Shown here piece after piece: positions 52,358 to 60,389 of a DNA stretch of 64,000 nt. Each line of letters begins with the position of its first letter. Positions within the stretch are counted from its first letter, which is position 1. A program made the translations under genes and the position numbers. The notes under the pieces were generated by a model. That model saw only the letters and a list, made by a program, of their open reading frames with translations. It was not told the DNA's origin and made no database searches. The stretch comes from Sorangium cellulosum So ce56 (GTDB lineage Bacteria > Myxococcota_A > Polyangia > Polyangiales > Polyangiaceae). The DNA is taken from positions 1,116,001 to 1,180,000 of the forward strand of contig NC_010162.1 of assembly GCF_000067165.1 (NCBI RefSeq), given 5' to 3'.

Positions 52358-53724
52358 TCGGCAGCCTCGCTGGCTGCCGCCTGGAGGAGCGCGTCGACCT
52401 CACGCAGCGACACGACGTGCGCGCCGTCGCCCGGCGCGTTCAGCTGCCCCACCGTGCGCGCGCGCGTTACGAGCTGGCCGTCGCGTCGCACGAGGTCCAT
52501 GAAGCGCAGATGCTCGGGTCTGTCCCGGAACGCGGCGAGGACGACAGGCGAGTGGCTGGTGAGGAGGAGCTGCGTCGCGGGTTGAGCTGAGTCAGGAGAG
52601 GCTTCGTCTCCTGGAGTCGTTATCTCACGTAACAGCGAGAGCAGCGTGCGCAGGCGGCCTGGGTAAATGCCGTTCTCAGGCTCCTCTACACCAACGATGG
52701 ATGGACGAGGCTCGACGCGGAGCGCTGTGAGCAACGCCAGGCCGCGCAGCGTGCCATCAGAGGCGAGGCGAGCCGGGAGGCGCTCGCCGCCGGAGAGCTT
52801 GAACTCGATGCGCAGGTCGTCGTCGTCGGGTACGACATTGAAGCCGGCGAGCCCCGGGATGAGTGAGACCAGATCCGCGCGGATCTCTCCGAGCGTCGGT
52901 GCCGGCAGATCGGCAAGGATGGTGGGGAGGTTCGATGCGTCGGGAGCGAGCGCGATCGAGTCGGTGCGCTCGCTCGAGTCGCGCAGGCGCGCGGGGTCGA
53001 GCTGGAGGAGGCTGAAACGGGAGAGCTCGTCGGTGATGATGTTGATGACCGCCCTCCATCCCCTCTCCGAGTTTGTGTTCCGGAAGTCGGCGTACTCCTC
53101 GAAGAGGGCAGCGCGTTCAGCGGTCAATTCCTTCGGGAAGTCGAGGTTGATGTGGTAGGTTCCAGATCCTGTCTTGAGCGCCGCGAGCGCGGCGTGTGTT
53201 CGTGGACAGCGATAGTTCAGTCCCGCCCAGCTCTCGTATTCGGGCGCGATGAGCACGCGCCGCTCGCGTCCGTCTTCGTCCTCGTGGCGCAGGATGATCT
53301 CTCGTCGAGGCGGTCCGTCCTTGTCGGCGAGCGCGCGAAGGCATTCTCCGGAGACCACGAGCTCCTCGACGCCTGACGGACGCGCCCGACGCTCGATGAC
53401 GAGCTCGTACCGATAACGGACCGGCAGCGGTGGCTCACCGTCTTGAAACGGCGCTGGCGTGCTTCGCAGCGACACCTCGACTGCGAGCCGGATCGTCTTC
53501 CCCGCCTCTCCCCCCGAGCGGCTGAACTGATCGATGACCCGCCCCCGTCCGAGCTTGAACGCCTCCTCGAGCGGCATGGATGCGAGCCGCCCCAGCAGTC
53601 CGATCGCCTCCAGCAGGTTTGACTTTCCCGCTCCGTTCGGCCCGACGAACACCGTCAGTGGCTCCAGATCGACCATGAAATCCCGCAGCGACTTGAAGCC
53701 GTCGATCTCGAACCGCGTGATCAT
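52354..53724 (-). CDS. OLD-like AAA/ABC-type ATPase (AAA_21 family)
   Basis: 456 residues. It starts MITRFEIDGFKSLRDF, typical of SMC/OLD-like ATPases. Walker A is GPNGAGKSN (residues 28-36, Lys34), the ABC-like signature is LSGGERLPARL, Walker B is VGVEEPENGI, and a switch His lies in LLTSHSP. Proteins of this class sense DNA ends, phage proteins or DNA-processing events and control a partner nuclease. It is the first gene of the pair with the DUF4276 protein. Codon bias is similar to its neighbours but slightly less GC-rich, compatible with transfer. No third gene belongs to the unit. Confidence 0.88.
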   Translation of the reverse strand: MITRFEIDGFKSLRDFMVDLEPLTVFVGPNGAGKSNLLEAIGLLGRLASMPLEEAFKLGRGRVIDQFSRSGGEAGKTIRLAVEVSLRSTPAPFQDGEPPLPVRYRYELVIERRARPSGVEELVVSGECLRALADKDGPPRREIILRHEDEDGRERRVLIAPEYESWAGLNYRCPRTHAALAALKTGSGTYHINLDFPKELTAERAALFEEYADFRNTNSERGWRAVINIITDELSRFSLLQLDPARLRDSSERTDSIALAPDASNLPTILADLPAPTLGEIRADLVSLIPGLAGFNVVPDDDDLRIEFKLSGGERLPARLASDGTLRGLALLTALRVEPRPSIVGVEEPENGIYPGRLRTLLSLLREITTPGDEASPDSAQPATQLLLTSHSPVVLAAFRDRPEHLRFMDLVRRDGQLVTRARTVGQLNAPGDGAHVVSLREVDALLQAAASEAAE

Positions 53725-53842
53725 GCCTCGACCCTACCATGTCCGCGCTGCCGTGCGGCTTGCCGGCCCGCCCCTATGCGCCGTCACGCGCAGCCCGGAC
53801 GCTCGTCGCTCCGCGGCCCTGCCGGCTCGACGCCGCGGCCCC

Positions 53843-54871
53843 TCACCACCTGATCGCCGCCGGCTCCGCGACCCAGTTCAGGCTCCCCCCGTTGTAGTCC
53901 GGCTCCGGCCGCGTCAGCGCGTACGTCAGCACCACGCCTCCCGTCACCACCGCCGCCGCGCCCGTCCAGAACCACCACCGCGTCCACAGCGACGGCCGCA
54001 CCGGGATCAGCTTGGCCGTCAGATCCGCCCGCTGCCCCGCGTGCAGATCCAGCGTCGCCGCGTACGTCTCGAACCCGTCTCGCACCACCTCGATCCTGTA
54101 CTTCCCCGGCGGCCGCTCGAGGTCGATGGGCGCGAGCCCGGCCTCGCGGCCGTCCACGCGCACGAGCGCCTGCGCCGGCTCCGCGCGCACGGCCACGCGC
54201 GCGGGGAGGATGTCGAGGTGCAGATCGAGCGTGGCCTTCTCCCCTGGCCTGTAGGTCTTCTGGACGAAGGCATCCTGGCGCCCTGGCCGCGCCGCGCGGA
54301 AGAGGTGGACCCCGGGATCGAGCTCCACGGTGAAGGTCTTCTCCACCGGCGCCGCCGCGCGCTCGGCGGACCCGGGGAGCGTCACGAACACCCGGGTCCC
54401 ATCGTCGGTCGCCGGCCGGAGCGCGCGCCCGTCGACGGTCAGCGGGGTGCCCGGGGGATCCAGCGTGACCGCCACCCGGACCACGAGCTGATCCAGCTCG
54501 GCGACGAACGCCCTCGCGTCGTCGATCTGCGCGGCCGCCAGGCCCTCGGTGGCCGCGAGCACGCGGCGGAAGGTGCGGCGCGCGGCGACGTAGCGGCCCA
54601 GGGCGCGCTCGCAGAAGCCGATGTTGTACTGGACGATGGGCGCGTCCCGCGCCGCCGCCGCCTCCTCGAAGGCGGCGAGCGCCTCGCCCCATTGAGCGTC
54701 CTTCGATCGCTGCACGCCGAGCAGGAACGCCGCCCTGCCGCGCGCGGTGCGCTCATCGACCGCCGGCGCCTCTGCCGCCTCCGGGGCCGGTGCCTCGGCG
54801 CGCGCGCGCCCGGCCGTCGAGAGATCGACCGCCGCCACGACCAGGCCACCCAGGATCCATCGTGTCCGCAT
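53843..54871 (-). CDS. TPR and PEGA domain membrane protein
   Basis: 342 residues from the ATG giving MRTRWILGGLVVAA, a signal peptide ending near AGRARAEA. A tetratricopeptide-like helical part (about 50-130) contains WGEALAAFEEAAAARDAP and YNIGFCERALGRYVAARR. Beta-rich PEGA-type repeats follow (VRAEPAQALVRVDGREAG and PPGKYRIEVVRDGFETY near 235-280). A single membrane helix near 302-322 (WWFWTGAAAVVTGG) precedes a short tail. It should be anchored with its body in the periplasm and bind proteins or peptidoglycan-associated partners. It lies 26 nt after the Cys-rich lipoprotein gene, in the same operon. Confidence 0.85.
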   Translation of the reverse strand: MRTRWILGGLVVAAVDLSTAGRARAEAPAPEAAEAPAVDERTARGRAAFLLGVQRSKDAQWGEALAAFEEAAAARDAPIVQYNIGFCERALGRYVAARRTFRRVLAATEGLAAAQIDDARAFVAELDQLVVRVAVTLDPPGTPLTVDGRALRPATDDGTRVFVTLPGSAERAAAPVEKTFTVELDPGVHLFRAARPGRQDAFVQKTYRPGEKATLDLHLDILPARVAVRAEPAQALVRVDGREAGLAPIDLERPPGKYRIEVVRDGFETYAATLDLHAGQRADLTAKLIPVRPSLWTRWWFWTGAAAVVTGGVVLTYALTRPEPDYNGGSLNWVAEPAAIRW

Positions 54872-54897
54872 CGTACCCCTCGTCCCTGGCCGTCTCC

Positions 54898-55851
54898 TCA
54901 GTCCGTCCCGGCGCAAGCGATCTCGCAGTGGGCGAGCGCGCAATCGAGCCCGGCCTCGTGGGGGGCCACCGCGTCCGGGAACATGGCGTCACACTCCATG
55001 AGACAGGCCTGGTCCGCGACGTCGCACGGGACCTTGCAGTTGTCCAGCAACGCACACTCGATCTCGTGCTGGCAAGCCGCCATCTCATCGGCGCAGTGCA
55101 GGTTCTGGCACTTGACGCAGGGGTCCAGCGGCTCGTTGCCGCAAGCGTCGTCGTCGAAGCAGAAGTACTGCATACACGCCATCCGGTGGCTGTAGGCGGC
55201 GTAGCCGGCGGCGTGCGCCTGGTAACACGCGCTCTCGCAGGGCGAGAATGCCGCGTCATCCGGGTCCTCGGCGCACGCCTTGACGCACGTGACCAGGTCC
55301 TGGCAATCCTGGTCGTCTTTGCAAGCCTGGTAGGTCTCGCAGCAGCGCTCGTCCTCGCACTTGTAACAGGTGTTCGGATCCGCCGACGGCGAGCACGTCT
55401 GGTTGAAATCCGGATCTGTCGGGGCGGGGATCTGACCGCAACCGGCGCACGCCGCGCCCGGGCCGGCGAGGCGGCAGTCGATGAAGGCCTGCTTCGCGCT
55501 CTGGCCAAGAGAGCCGGTGACGGGCGGGCACGCCTGCTCGCACGCGATGTCCGCGTCTCCGCTCGGGCCCAGCGGACAAGCGTCGAGGCAGTCGAGGTAG
55601 GCGGCGCAGCCCGGGTCGGCCGCGCAGGCGTTCACCTGGGACAAGCACGCTGTCTGCTCCACGCACGTTCCGCACGCGCTCGCGCCGTACGTGGCATCAC
55701 CGCCACCGCCGCTGCCGCCGCCGGCGCCCGATCCCGTGCTCGCCGCCGCCCCCGGATCTCCGGAGGAGGAATCTCCGTCGCACGCGGGGGAGAGCGCCGC
55801 CGCGATGGCTACGGAGAGCGCGGCGAGCACTGGCCGGGTGACCCACGACAT
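54898..55851 (-). CDS. very Cys-rich lipoprotein, unknown
   Basis: 317 residues, with an SD (GAGGAG) 5 nt before the ATG. The signal peptide ends in the lipobox LSPAC, followed by a Gly/Ser linker (GSGAGGGSGGGG). By my count it has 39 Cys, often in pairs about 8-12 residues apart (ACGTCVEQTACLSQ, CYKCEDERCCETYQ, CVKCQNLHC). The pattern suggests tandem disulfide-stabilised modules of a kind common in myxobacterial surface proteins; no haem CxxCH was noted. Binding or structural function at the cell surface is inferred. First gene of a pair with the PEGA protein, divergent from the formylglycine-enzyme-like genes. Confidence 0.85.
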   Translation of the reverse strand: MSWVTRPVLAALSVAIAAALSPACDGDSSSGDPGAAASTGSGAGGGSGGGGDATYGASACGTCVEQTACLSQVNACAADPGCAAYLDCLDACPLGPSGDADIACEQACPPVTGSLGQSAKQAFIDCRLAGPGAACAGCGQIPAPTDPDFNQTCSPSADPNTCYKCEDERCCETYQACKDDQDCQDLVTCVKACAEDPDDAAFSPCESACYQAHAAGYAAYSHRMACMQYFCFDDDACGNEPLDPCVKCQNLHCADEMAACQHEIECALLDNCKVPCDVADQACLMECDAMFPDAVAPHEAGLDCALAHCEIACAGTD

Positions 55852-55885
55852 ACAATCTCCTCGCGAGCGGCAGAGCGATGTTCGG

Positions 55886-55933
55886 GTGATTCGGGTAACG
55901 AGTGATTCGGGTGACGGGTGATTCGGATGAAGA
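55886..55933. repeat. three 16-bp tandem repeats in a divergent promoter region
   Basis: Units GTGATTCGGGTAACGA (55886), GTGATTCGGGTGACGG (55902) and GTGATTCGGATGAAGA (55918) follow without gaps. They lie between the divergent Cys-rich lipoprotein gene (start 55851) and the gene at 56032, so they may be operator sites. Confidence 0.65.
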
Positions 55934-56031
55934 AGCGAAAGAACCCTCTTGGCCTCGCCCCTCCTCGATGATAGCGAGGAGACTACCCCTGGGTCCTGTC
56001 GGGCGGCAACGAGAAAGGCGAAAGGCGGCAG

Positions 56032-57498
56032 GTGGTCGAACCGACACGCGCGCTCTCGATCCTCGTCGTGCTCGCTGCGGCGGGGCTCTCCGGCGCCTGC
56101 GGCCAGCGAGAGCGACCGCAGCTCCTCGTCGTCGTGGACACCGACGCGCCGGTCGCCGCGCAGCTCCTGGCAGACCCCTCCATCTCGCCGGAGGCGGTCA
56201 TCGACACGGTGCGCATCGACGGGTTCGACGGCGCGTGGCGCCCCGGCTGCATCGATGACGTCGACTGCACGGCGAACTTCGTCCTGCCGGACCCTTCGTC
56301 CTGGCCGTTCTCCTTCGGGGTGGCCGCGCCGGAGGAGGGGAGCGCCGCGCTCCGCCTGCGCATCCGGGCGTTCCGCGGCGCCGTCGCGACGCGGGGGAAG
56401 GACTCCATCGAGGGGAGGGGGTTCTCGACCATCGATCCTCCGCCAGAGGTCGCCATCGACCGGCTGATCGAGGTCGCGCTCCCCGCGTCCGGCGTGGTGA
56501 CGGTGCAACTCACGCTCTCGGCCGACTGCCTGGGCGTGCCCGCGTCGCTGCGCAAGCCGCCGCACACATGCATCGATGCCTCCAGGCGGACGGCGGCCCC
56601 ATCGGAGGGGGTCCTCGTCGGATCAGGGGCAGAGAGGGGCGCGACGCGCGCCGGCACGTGGTCGCGCGCGCGGGAGGTCCCCTGCGGCGCCGCGCCCGAG
56701 GGCGCCGATGCCATCTGCATCCCCGGCGGATTCAGCGTCATCGGCCAGGCCGAGCTCGCTGGCGTCGACGAGCAGAGCTACGTCTCGGTCGTGCCGCCGC
56801 GGCCGGTGCATGTGGGCCCGTTCTTCATGGACAGGACGGAGTTCACGGTCGGCCGTCTCCGTGCGCTGCTGAACGAGGGGCTCCTCCACGCCGAGGCCGA
56901 TGACCTCGTCGGGCCTGATCCGAGCAGGGCGGGGCTCGCGGACTGCCGCTGGCTGGGCGCCGCCGACGGAGCGAACGATGGATATCCCCTCAACTGCATC
57001 TCGTGGCGCCTTGCCCGGGAGGCGTGCAGAGCGAGCGGCGGTGATCTGCCGACGGAGGCGCAGTGGGAGCACGCCGCGCGGGGTCGAGGGCAGGGGCGAA
57101 TCTATCCCTGGGGTGACGCGTCTCCCGCGTGCTGCACGGCGAGCGCCGGGCGCGGGACGCTGTGCCCTGGCGATCCGGGGCCGGAGGAGGTCGGCTCGCA
57201 TCGGCCCTCGGCGACGTGCGGTGGCCTGGGCGACAGCTCCAGGGATGGCGTCCTGGATCTCGGCGGGAGCCTGAGCGAGCTGTGCGCCGACAAGCTGGTT
57301 CCGTACGGAGAGGGCTGCTGGAGCGCGCCCGGGATCTTCGTCGAGCCCCGCTGCGACGATGACGGCATCAACGCGCACGCCTCCCGCGGTGGAGACTGGG
57401 CCAGCGGCCCCGCGAACACCAGGCCCGCGTTCCGGAGAGGCGATGTCCTGGACTCGCTCCACGGCTTCCGGTGCGTCTACGCGGGAGGTGCGCCGTGA
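56032..57498 (+). CDS. formylglycine-generating-enzyme-like lipoprotein (first of two)
   Basis: 488 residues from a GTG. A signal with lipobox LSGAC and an N-terminal beta-rich domain (about 25-200) starting PQLLVVVDTDAPV lead to a SUMF1/FGE-type fold (about 215-485): ICIPGGFSVIG, FFMDRTEFTVG, CISWRLAREACRASGGDLPTE, AQWEHAARG, YPWGDASP, RGGDWASG and HGFRCVY. The usual GN-x-x-EW stretch is degenerate (LGGSLSELCADK). A catalytic formylglycine or ergothioneine-type role is therefore unlikely; such domains also serve as lectin-like binding modules. The gene overlaps the next, a paralogue, by 1 nt. Confidence 0.85.
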   Translation: MVEPTRALSILVVLAAAGLSGACGQRERPQLLVVVDTDAPVAAQLLADPSISPEAVIDTVRIDGFDGAWRPGCIDDVDCTANFVLPDPSSWPFSFGVAAPEEGSAALRLRIRAFRGAVATRGKDSIEGRGFSTIDPPPEVAIDRLIEVALPASGVVTVQLTLSADCLGVPASLRKPPHTCIDASRRTAAPSEGVLVGSGAERGATRAGTWSRAREVPCGAAPEGADAICIPGGFSVIGQAELAGVDEQSYVSVVPPRPVHVGPFFMDRTEFTVGRLRALLNEGLLHAEADDLVGPDPSRAGLADCRWLGAADGANDGYPLNCISWRLAREACRASGGDLPTEAQWEHAARGRGQGRIYPWGDASPACCTASAGRGTLCPGDPGPEEVGSHRPSATCGGLGDSSRDGVLDLGGSLSELCADKLVPYGEGCWSAPGIFVEPRCDDDGINAHASRGGDWASGPANTRPAFRRGDVLDSLHGFRCVYAGGAP

Positions 57499-58880
57499 TG
57501 GCTCGTGGCCTGTCGGCGGCGCTCGCGGCCGCCGGGTTTCTGCTCTCGGCGTGCGAGCCCGAGCCTCGCCAGTGGCTCGTCAGCGTCTCCACGGACGCCC
57601 CGGCGCCCAGGTTCGGTGATCACCTGCTGCTCGAGGTGATGGGCGAGGGCGCCATCTGCACCGGGTGCATGCGGCTCATCGGGGTGGATGGGCCGGACAG
57701 CCTGCCCGTCAGCTTCGGCGTGGTCCCGCGGGAGGAAGGCGCCGCCGTGCGGGTCCGCGCGCGGCTCTACCGGGCCGAGCAGGCGGGCCCCGACGGCCTC
57801 CCCGGCGGTCCGGCGCTGATCGACGCCGTGGCCAGGCTCCCGCCGCTCGATGGCGAGACACACGTGGCCCTCGATCTGTCCATGCGCTGCTTCGGCGTCC
57901 CGAGCCTCCCCGAGCAGCGCGCGACCTGCGACCCGGAGGCGGGCGCGCTCGCGCCGGAGCCGGTGCTCCCGCTGCTGTCCGAGGTCGAGGCCCGGCCCGA
58001 GCCCGGCTCCTGGCCCAGCGCGGCCCCGGTACCCTGCCAGGGGCCGGCGCCGGCGGGGATGGTGTGTGTGCCCGGCGGGGTCTTCCTTCTCGGGACGCCG
58101 CGACCCGGTTACACCATCGACCTCGACGAGCTGAGCCAGCCCGAGCGCCTCGTGCGGCTTGGGGCGTTCGCCATCGACGCGGACGAGGTGACCGTGGGCA
58201 TGGTCCGGGAGCTCGTGGCGACAGGGCAGATCCGGTCAGAGCCGGTGGCCAGGGACCTCGATGCGCCGGGGTCGGACCTGGGCGCTTGCACGTACCTCGG
58301 CGCGTCCGACGGCGCGAACGACGCGCTGCCCGTCAACTGCGTCACCCACGCGCTCGCGGAAGAGGCCTGTTCCGCGCGGGGATTGCGGCTCCCCACCGAG
58401 GCGGAATGGGAGGTCGCGGCCGGCAACCTCGATGACGAGACCGCCTATCCCTGGGGCAACGGCGGCGATCTCTGCGCGATGGCGCTCCTCGGCAGGGGCC
58501 GGGGCAGCGGGGAGGCCGACCAGGGCGTGTTCGAGAACTCCGGCTGTCGCCCGCTCGACGCGCCGGTGCCCTGGGGGCCTGTCGCCGGAGGCGCCCCGAG
58601 CGACGTGACCGCCCTTGGCATCCGGAACCTCGCCGGGAACATGTCCGAGTGGGTGGCCGACACCTTCGCTCCCTACGCCGCGCCTTGCTGGCAGTCGGGC
58701 GGGCCGCTCCTCGTCGATCCGGTGTGTCGCGAGCCGGCCCCCGGCGCGGCGCTGGGCTTCTCTTATCGCGGGAGCTCCTGGTCGGGTTACAAGCTGGGGG
58801 CCCGGGCCACGGCGCGAAGCCATGAGAGGGCGTCGGCGTTCAACCCGGCCACCGGCTTCCGCTGCGCGCGGCCGATGTGA
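57498..58880 (+). CDS. formylglycine-generating-enzyme-like lipoprotein (second of two)
   Basis: 460 residues. The ATG shares its A with the TGA of the preceding gene, and GGAGGT lies 8 nt upstream. Lipobox LLSAC; an N-terminal domain again begins with a VSVSTDAPAPRFGD-type stretch, like its paralogue. The SUMF1/FGE fold (about 195-458) has MVCVPGGVFLLG, FAIDADEVTVG, LRLPTEAEWEVAAG, YPWGNGGD and GFRCARPM. Here the GNMSEW motif is intact, unlike the first copy. Both are predicted surface lipoproteins. They precede two kinase genes in the same direction, with 78 nt to the first. Confidence 0.87.
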   Translation: MARGLSAALAAAGFLLSACEPEPRQWLVSVSTDAPAPRFGDHLLLEVMGEGAICTGCMRLIGVDGPDSLPVSFGVVPREEGAAVRVRARLYRAEQAGPDGLPGGPALIDAVARLPPLDGETHVALDLSMRCFGVPSLPEQRATCDPEAGALAPEPVLPLLSEVEARPEPGSWPSAAPVPCQGPAPAGMVCVPGGVFLLGTPRPGYTIDLDELSQPERLVRLGAFAIDADEVTVGMVRELVATGQIRSEPVARDLDAPGSDLGACTYLGASDGANDALPVNCVTHALAEEACSARGLRLPTEAEWEVAAGNLDDETAYPWGNGGDLCAMALLGRGRGSGEADQGVFENSGCRPLDAPVPWGPVAGGAPSDVTALGIRNLAGNMSEWVADTFAPYAAPCWQSGGPLLVDPVCREPAPGAALGFSYRGSSWSGYKLGARATARSHERASAFNPATGFRCARPM

Positions 58881-58958
58881 CCGCGCTGCCGCGGATCGGG
58901 GCCGGCCGGCGACCGCGAACCGCTGCGTCCGGCCGGGAACCACGGTACGCTGCCGCTC

Positions 58959-60353
58959 GTGTCGGACGACCTCCAGGGCTCCCTCCCGGCCGGCAAGATC
59001 ATCGCCGGGCGCTTCCGGATCGAGCGCCTCATCGGCCGCGGCGGGATGGGCGAGGTGTACGCGGCCAGGAACGTCGGCACAGGGCGCGACGTCGCGCTCA
59101 AGATGATCCGCGGCGTCGCCGACGCCGCGCAGACCCGGCGCTTCCTGCGCGAGGCCAAGGCGGCGACCGCGATCCAGCACCCGAACGTGATCGAGGTGCT
59201 CGACGTCTTCGAGGAGGACCACACGCCCGTGATGGTCATGGAGCTGCTCCGCGGCGAGCCGCTCTCCGGGCTGCGCAAGCGCAGGGGCGCCCTGCAGCTG
59301 TTCGAGGCGGCGCGCCTCCTCGTGCCGGTCGCCTCCGCGCTCCGCGCCGCGCACGAGAAGGGGATCGTGCACCGCGACCTCAAGCCGGACAACATCTTCC
59401 TCTCGGAGCCGCAGGCCGGCGGGTGCGTGCCCAAGGTGCTCGACTTCGGGATCGCCAAGGTGCTCGACCCGACCTCCATCAGCTCGGAGACGCAGGGAGG
59501 CAACACAAGCACCGGCTCGATCCTCGGGACGCCTCATTACATGTCGTTCGAGCAGGCGATGAGCGAGAAGGACATCGATCATCGCGCGGACATCTGGGCG
59601 ATGGGCGTCATCCTCTTCGAGGCGCTCACCGGCCGGAGGCCGCTCGAGTTCGAGAACCTCGGCGAGATGTACACGGCGTTCCTGCAGCGCGAGGTGCCGT
59701 CGATCCGCTCGGCGGTGCCCGACCTGCCCGCGGACGTCGCCGGGGTGCTCGACCGCTGCCTGCAAAAGCGGCGCGAGGATCGGCTCGACGATCTGGGGCC
59801 GCTCGTCGAGGTCCTCGGCCGCTACACCGATCCCACGTCGGCGGGCGCGCTCGCGGGAGGCAAGGTCGTGGGCGCGCTCGCGCCGCTCGCCGCGCCTCCG
59901 AGCTCGGGAGACGTCGCGGCGCCTCCGGCCCTCGCGGCCCCCGGCGGGCGCGCGCGATCGCTGAAGAGGGCGTTCGCGGTCGCGGCCCTCCTCGTGGTGG
60001 CCTTCGTGGCGGCCTTCGCTGCGCGCCGCCTCCCGCCGCCGGACGGGCCTGCCGCTCCGGTCCTCGCCTCGGCGGAAGAAGCGGTGATGGAGCCGCCGCC
60101 CGCGGCGGTCGCGGTGCCTCCAGCATCCATGTCGAGCTCGCCCGCCCCGCCGCTTCCCGCTCGGGACGAGCCTGCGGTCGCAGGCGTCGCGCCGTCCGCT
60201 GCGCCGTCGTCCAGGCGGCCCTCACCGAGCGCGCTCGCTGCCACGCTGAAGGCGCCGGCGACGCCGGCGACGCCGGCGACATCGGCGACACCGCCGCCGC
60301 CGTCGGCGCCGACGACGCAAGCGCGGGGGATCGTCGACCAACTCCCGTACTGA
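58959..60353 (+). CDS. transmembrane Ser/Thr protein kinase
   Basis: 464 residues from a GTG. The kinase domain (about 15-285) has GRGGMGEVY, VALKMI, HRDLKPDNIF and DFGIAKVL. The activation segment reads TPHYMSFEQA, where the usual SPE is SFE. A single membrane helix near 339-358 (AVAALLVVAFVAAFA) is followed by a roughly 100-residue Pro/Ala/Ser-rich extracytoplasmic tail without a recognisable sensor domain. Third gene of the likely operon with the two formylglycine-enzyme-like lipoproteins, whose surface domains could supply the missing sensing part; that link is inference. Confidence 0.92.
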   Translation: MSDDLQGSLPAGKIIAGRFRIERLIGRGGMGEVYAARNVGTGRDVALKMIRGVADAAQTRRFLREAKAATAIQHPNVIEVLDVFEEDHTPVMVMELLRGEPLSGLRKRRGALQLFEAARLLVPVASALRAAHEKGIVHRDLKPDNIFLSEPQAGGCVPKVLDFGIAKVLDPTSISSETQGGNTSTGSILGTPHYMSFEQAMSEKDIDHRADIWAMGVILFEALTGRRPLEFENLGEMYTAFLQREVPSIRSAVPDLPADVAGVLDRCLQKRREDRLDDLGPLVEVLGRYTDPTSAGALAGGKVVGALAPLAAPPSSGDVAAPPALAAPGGRARSLKRAFAVAALLVVAFVAAFAARRLPPPDGPAAPVLASAEEAVMEPPPAAVAVPPASMSSSPAPPLPARDEPAVAGVAPSAAPSSRRPSPSALAATLKAPATPATPATSATPPPPSAPTTQARGIVDQLPY

Positions 60354-60389
60354 CGGCGAGCGCGGCCCGCGTTACCCTGCTCCCGCGCC

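Noticed and set aside
56032..58880. Sulfatase-activating enzyme function for the FGE-like pair
   Set aside because: Both are lipoproteins with an extra N-terminal domain, the first lacks the GN-x-x-EW motif, and no sulfatase gene is nearby.
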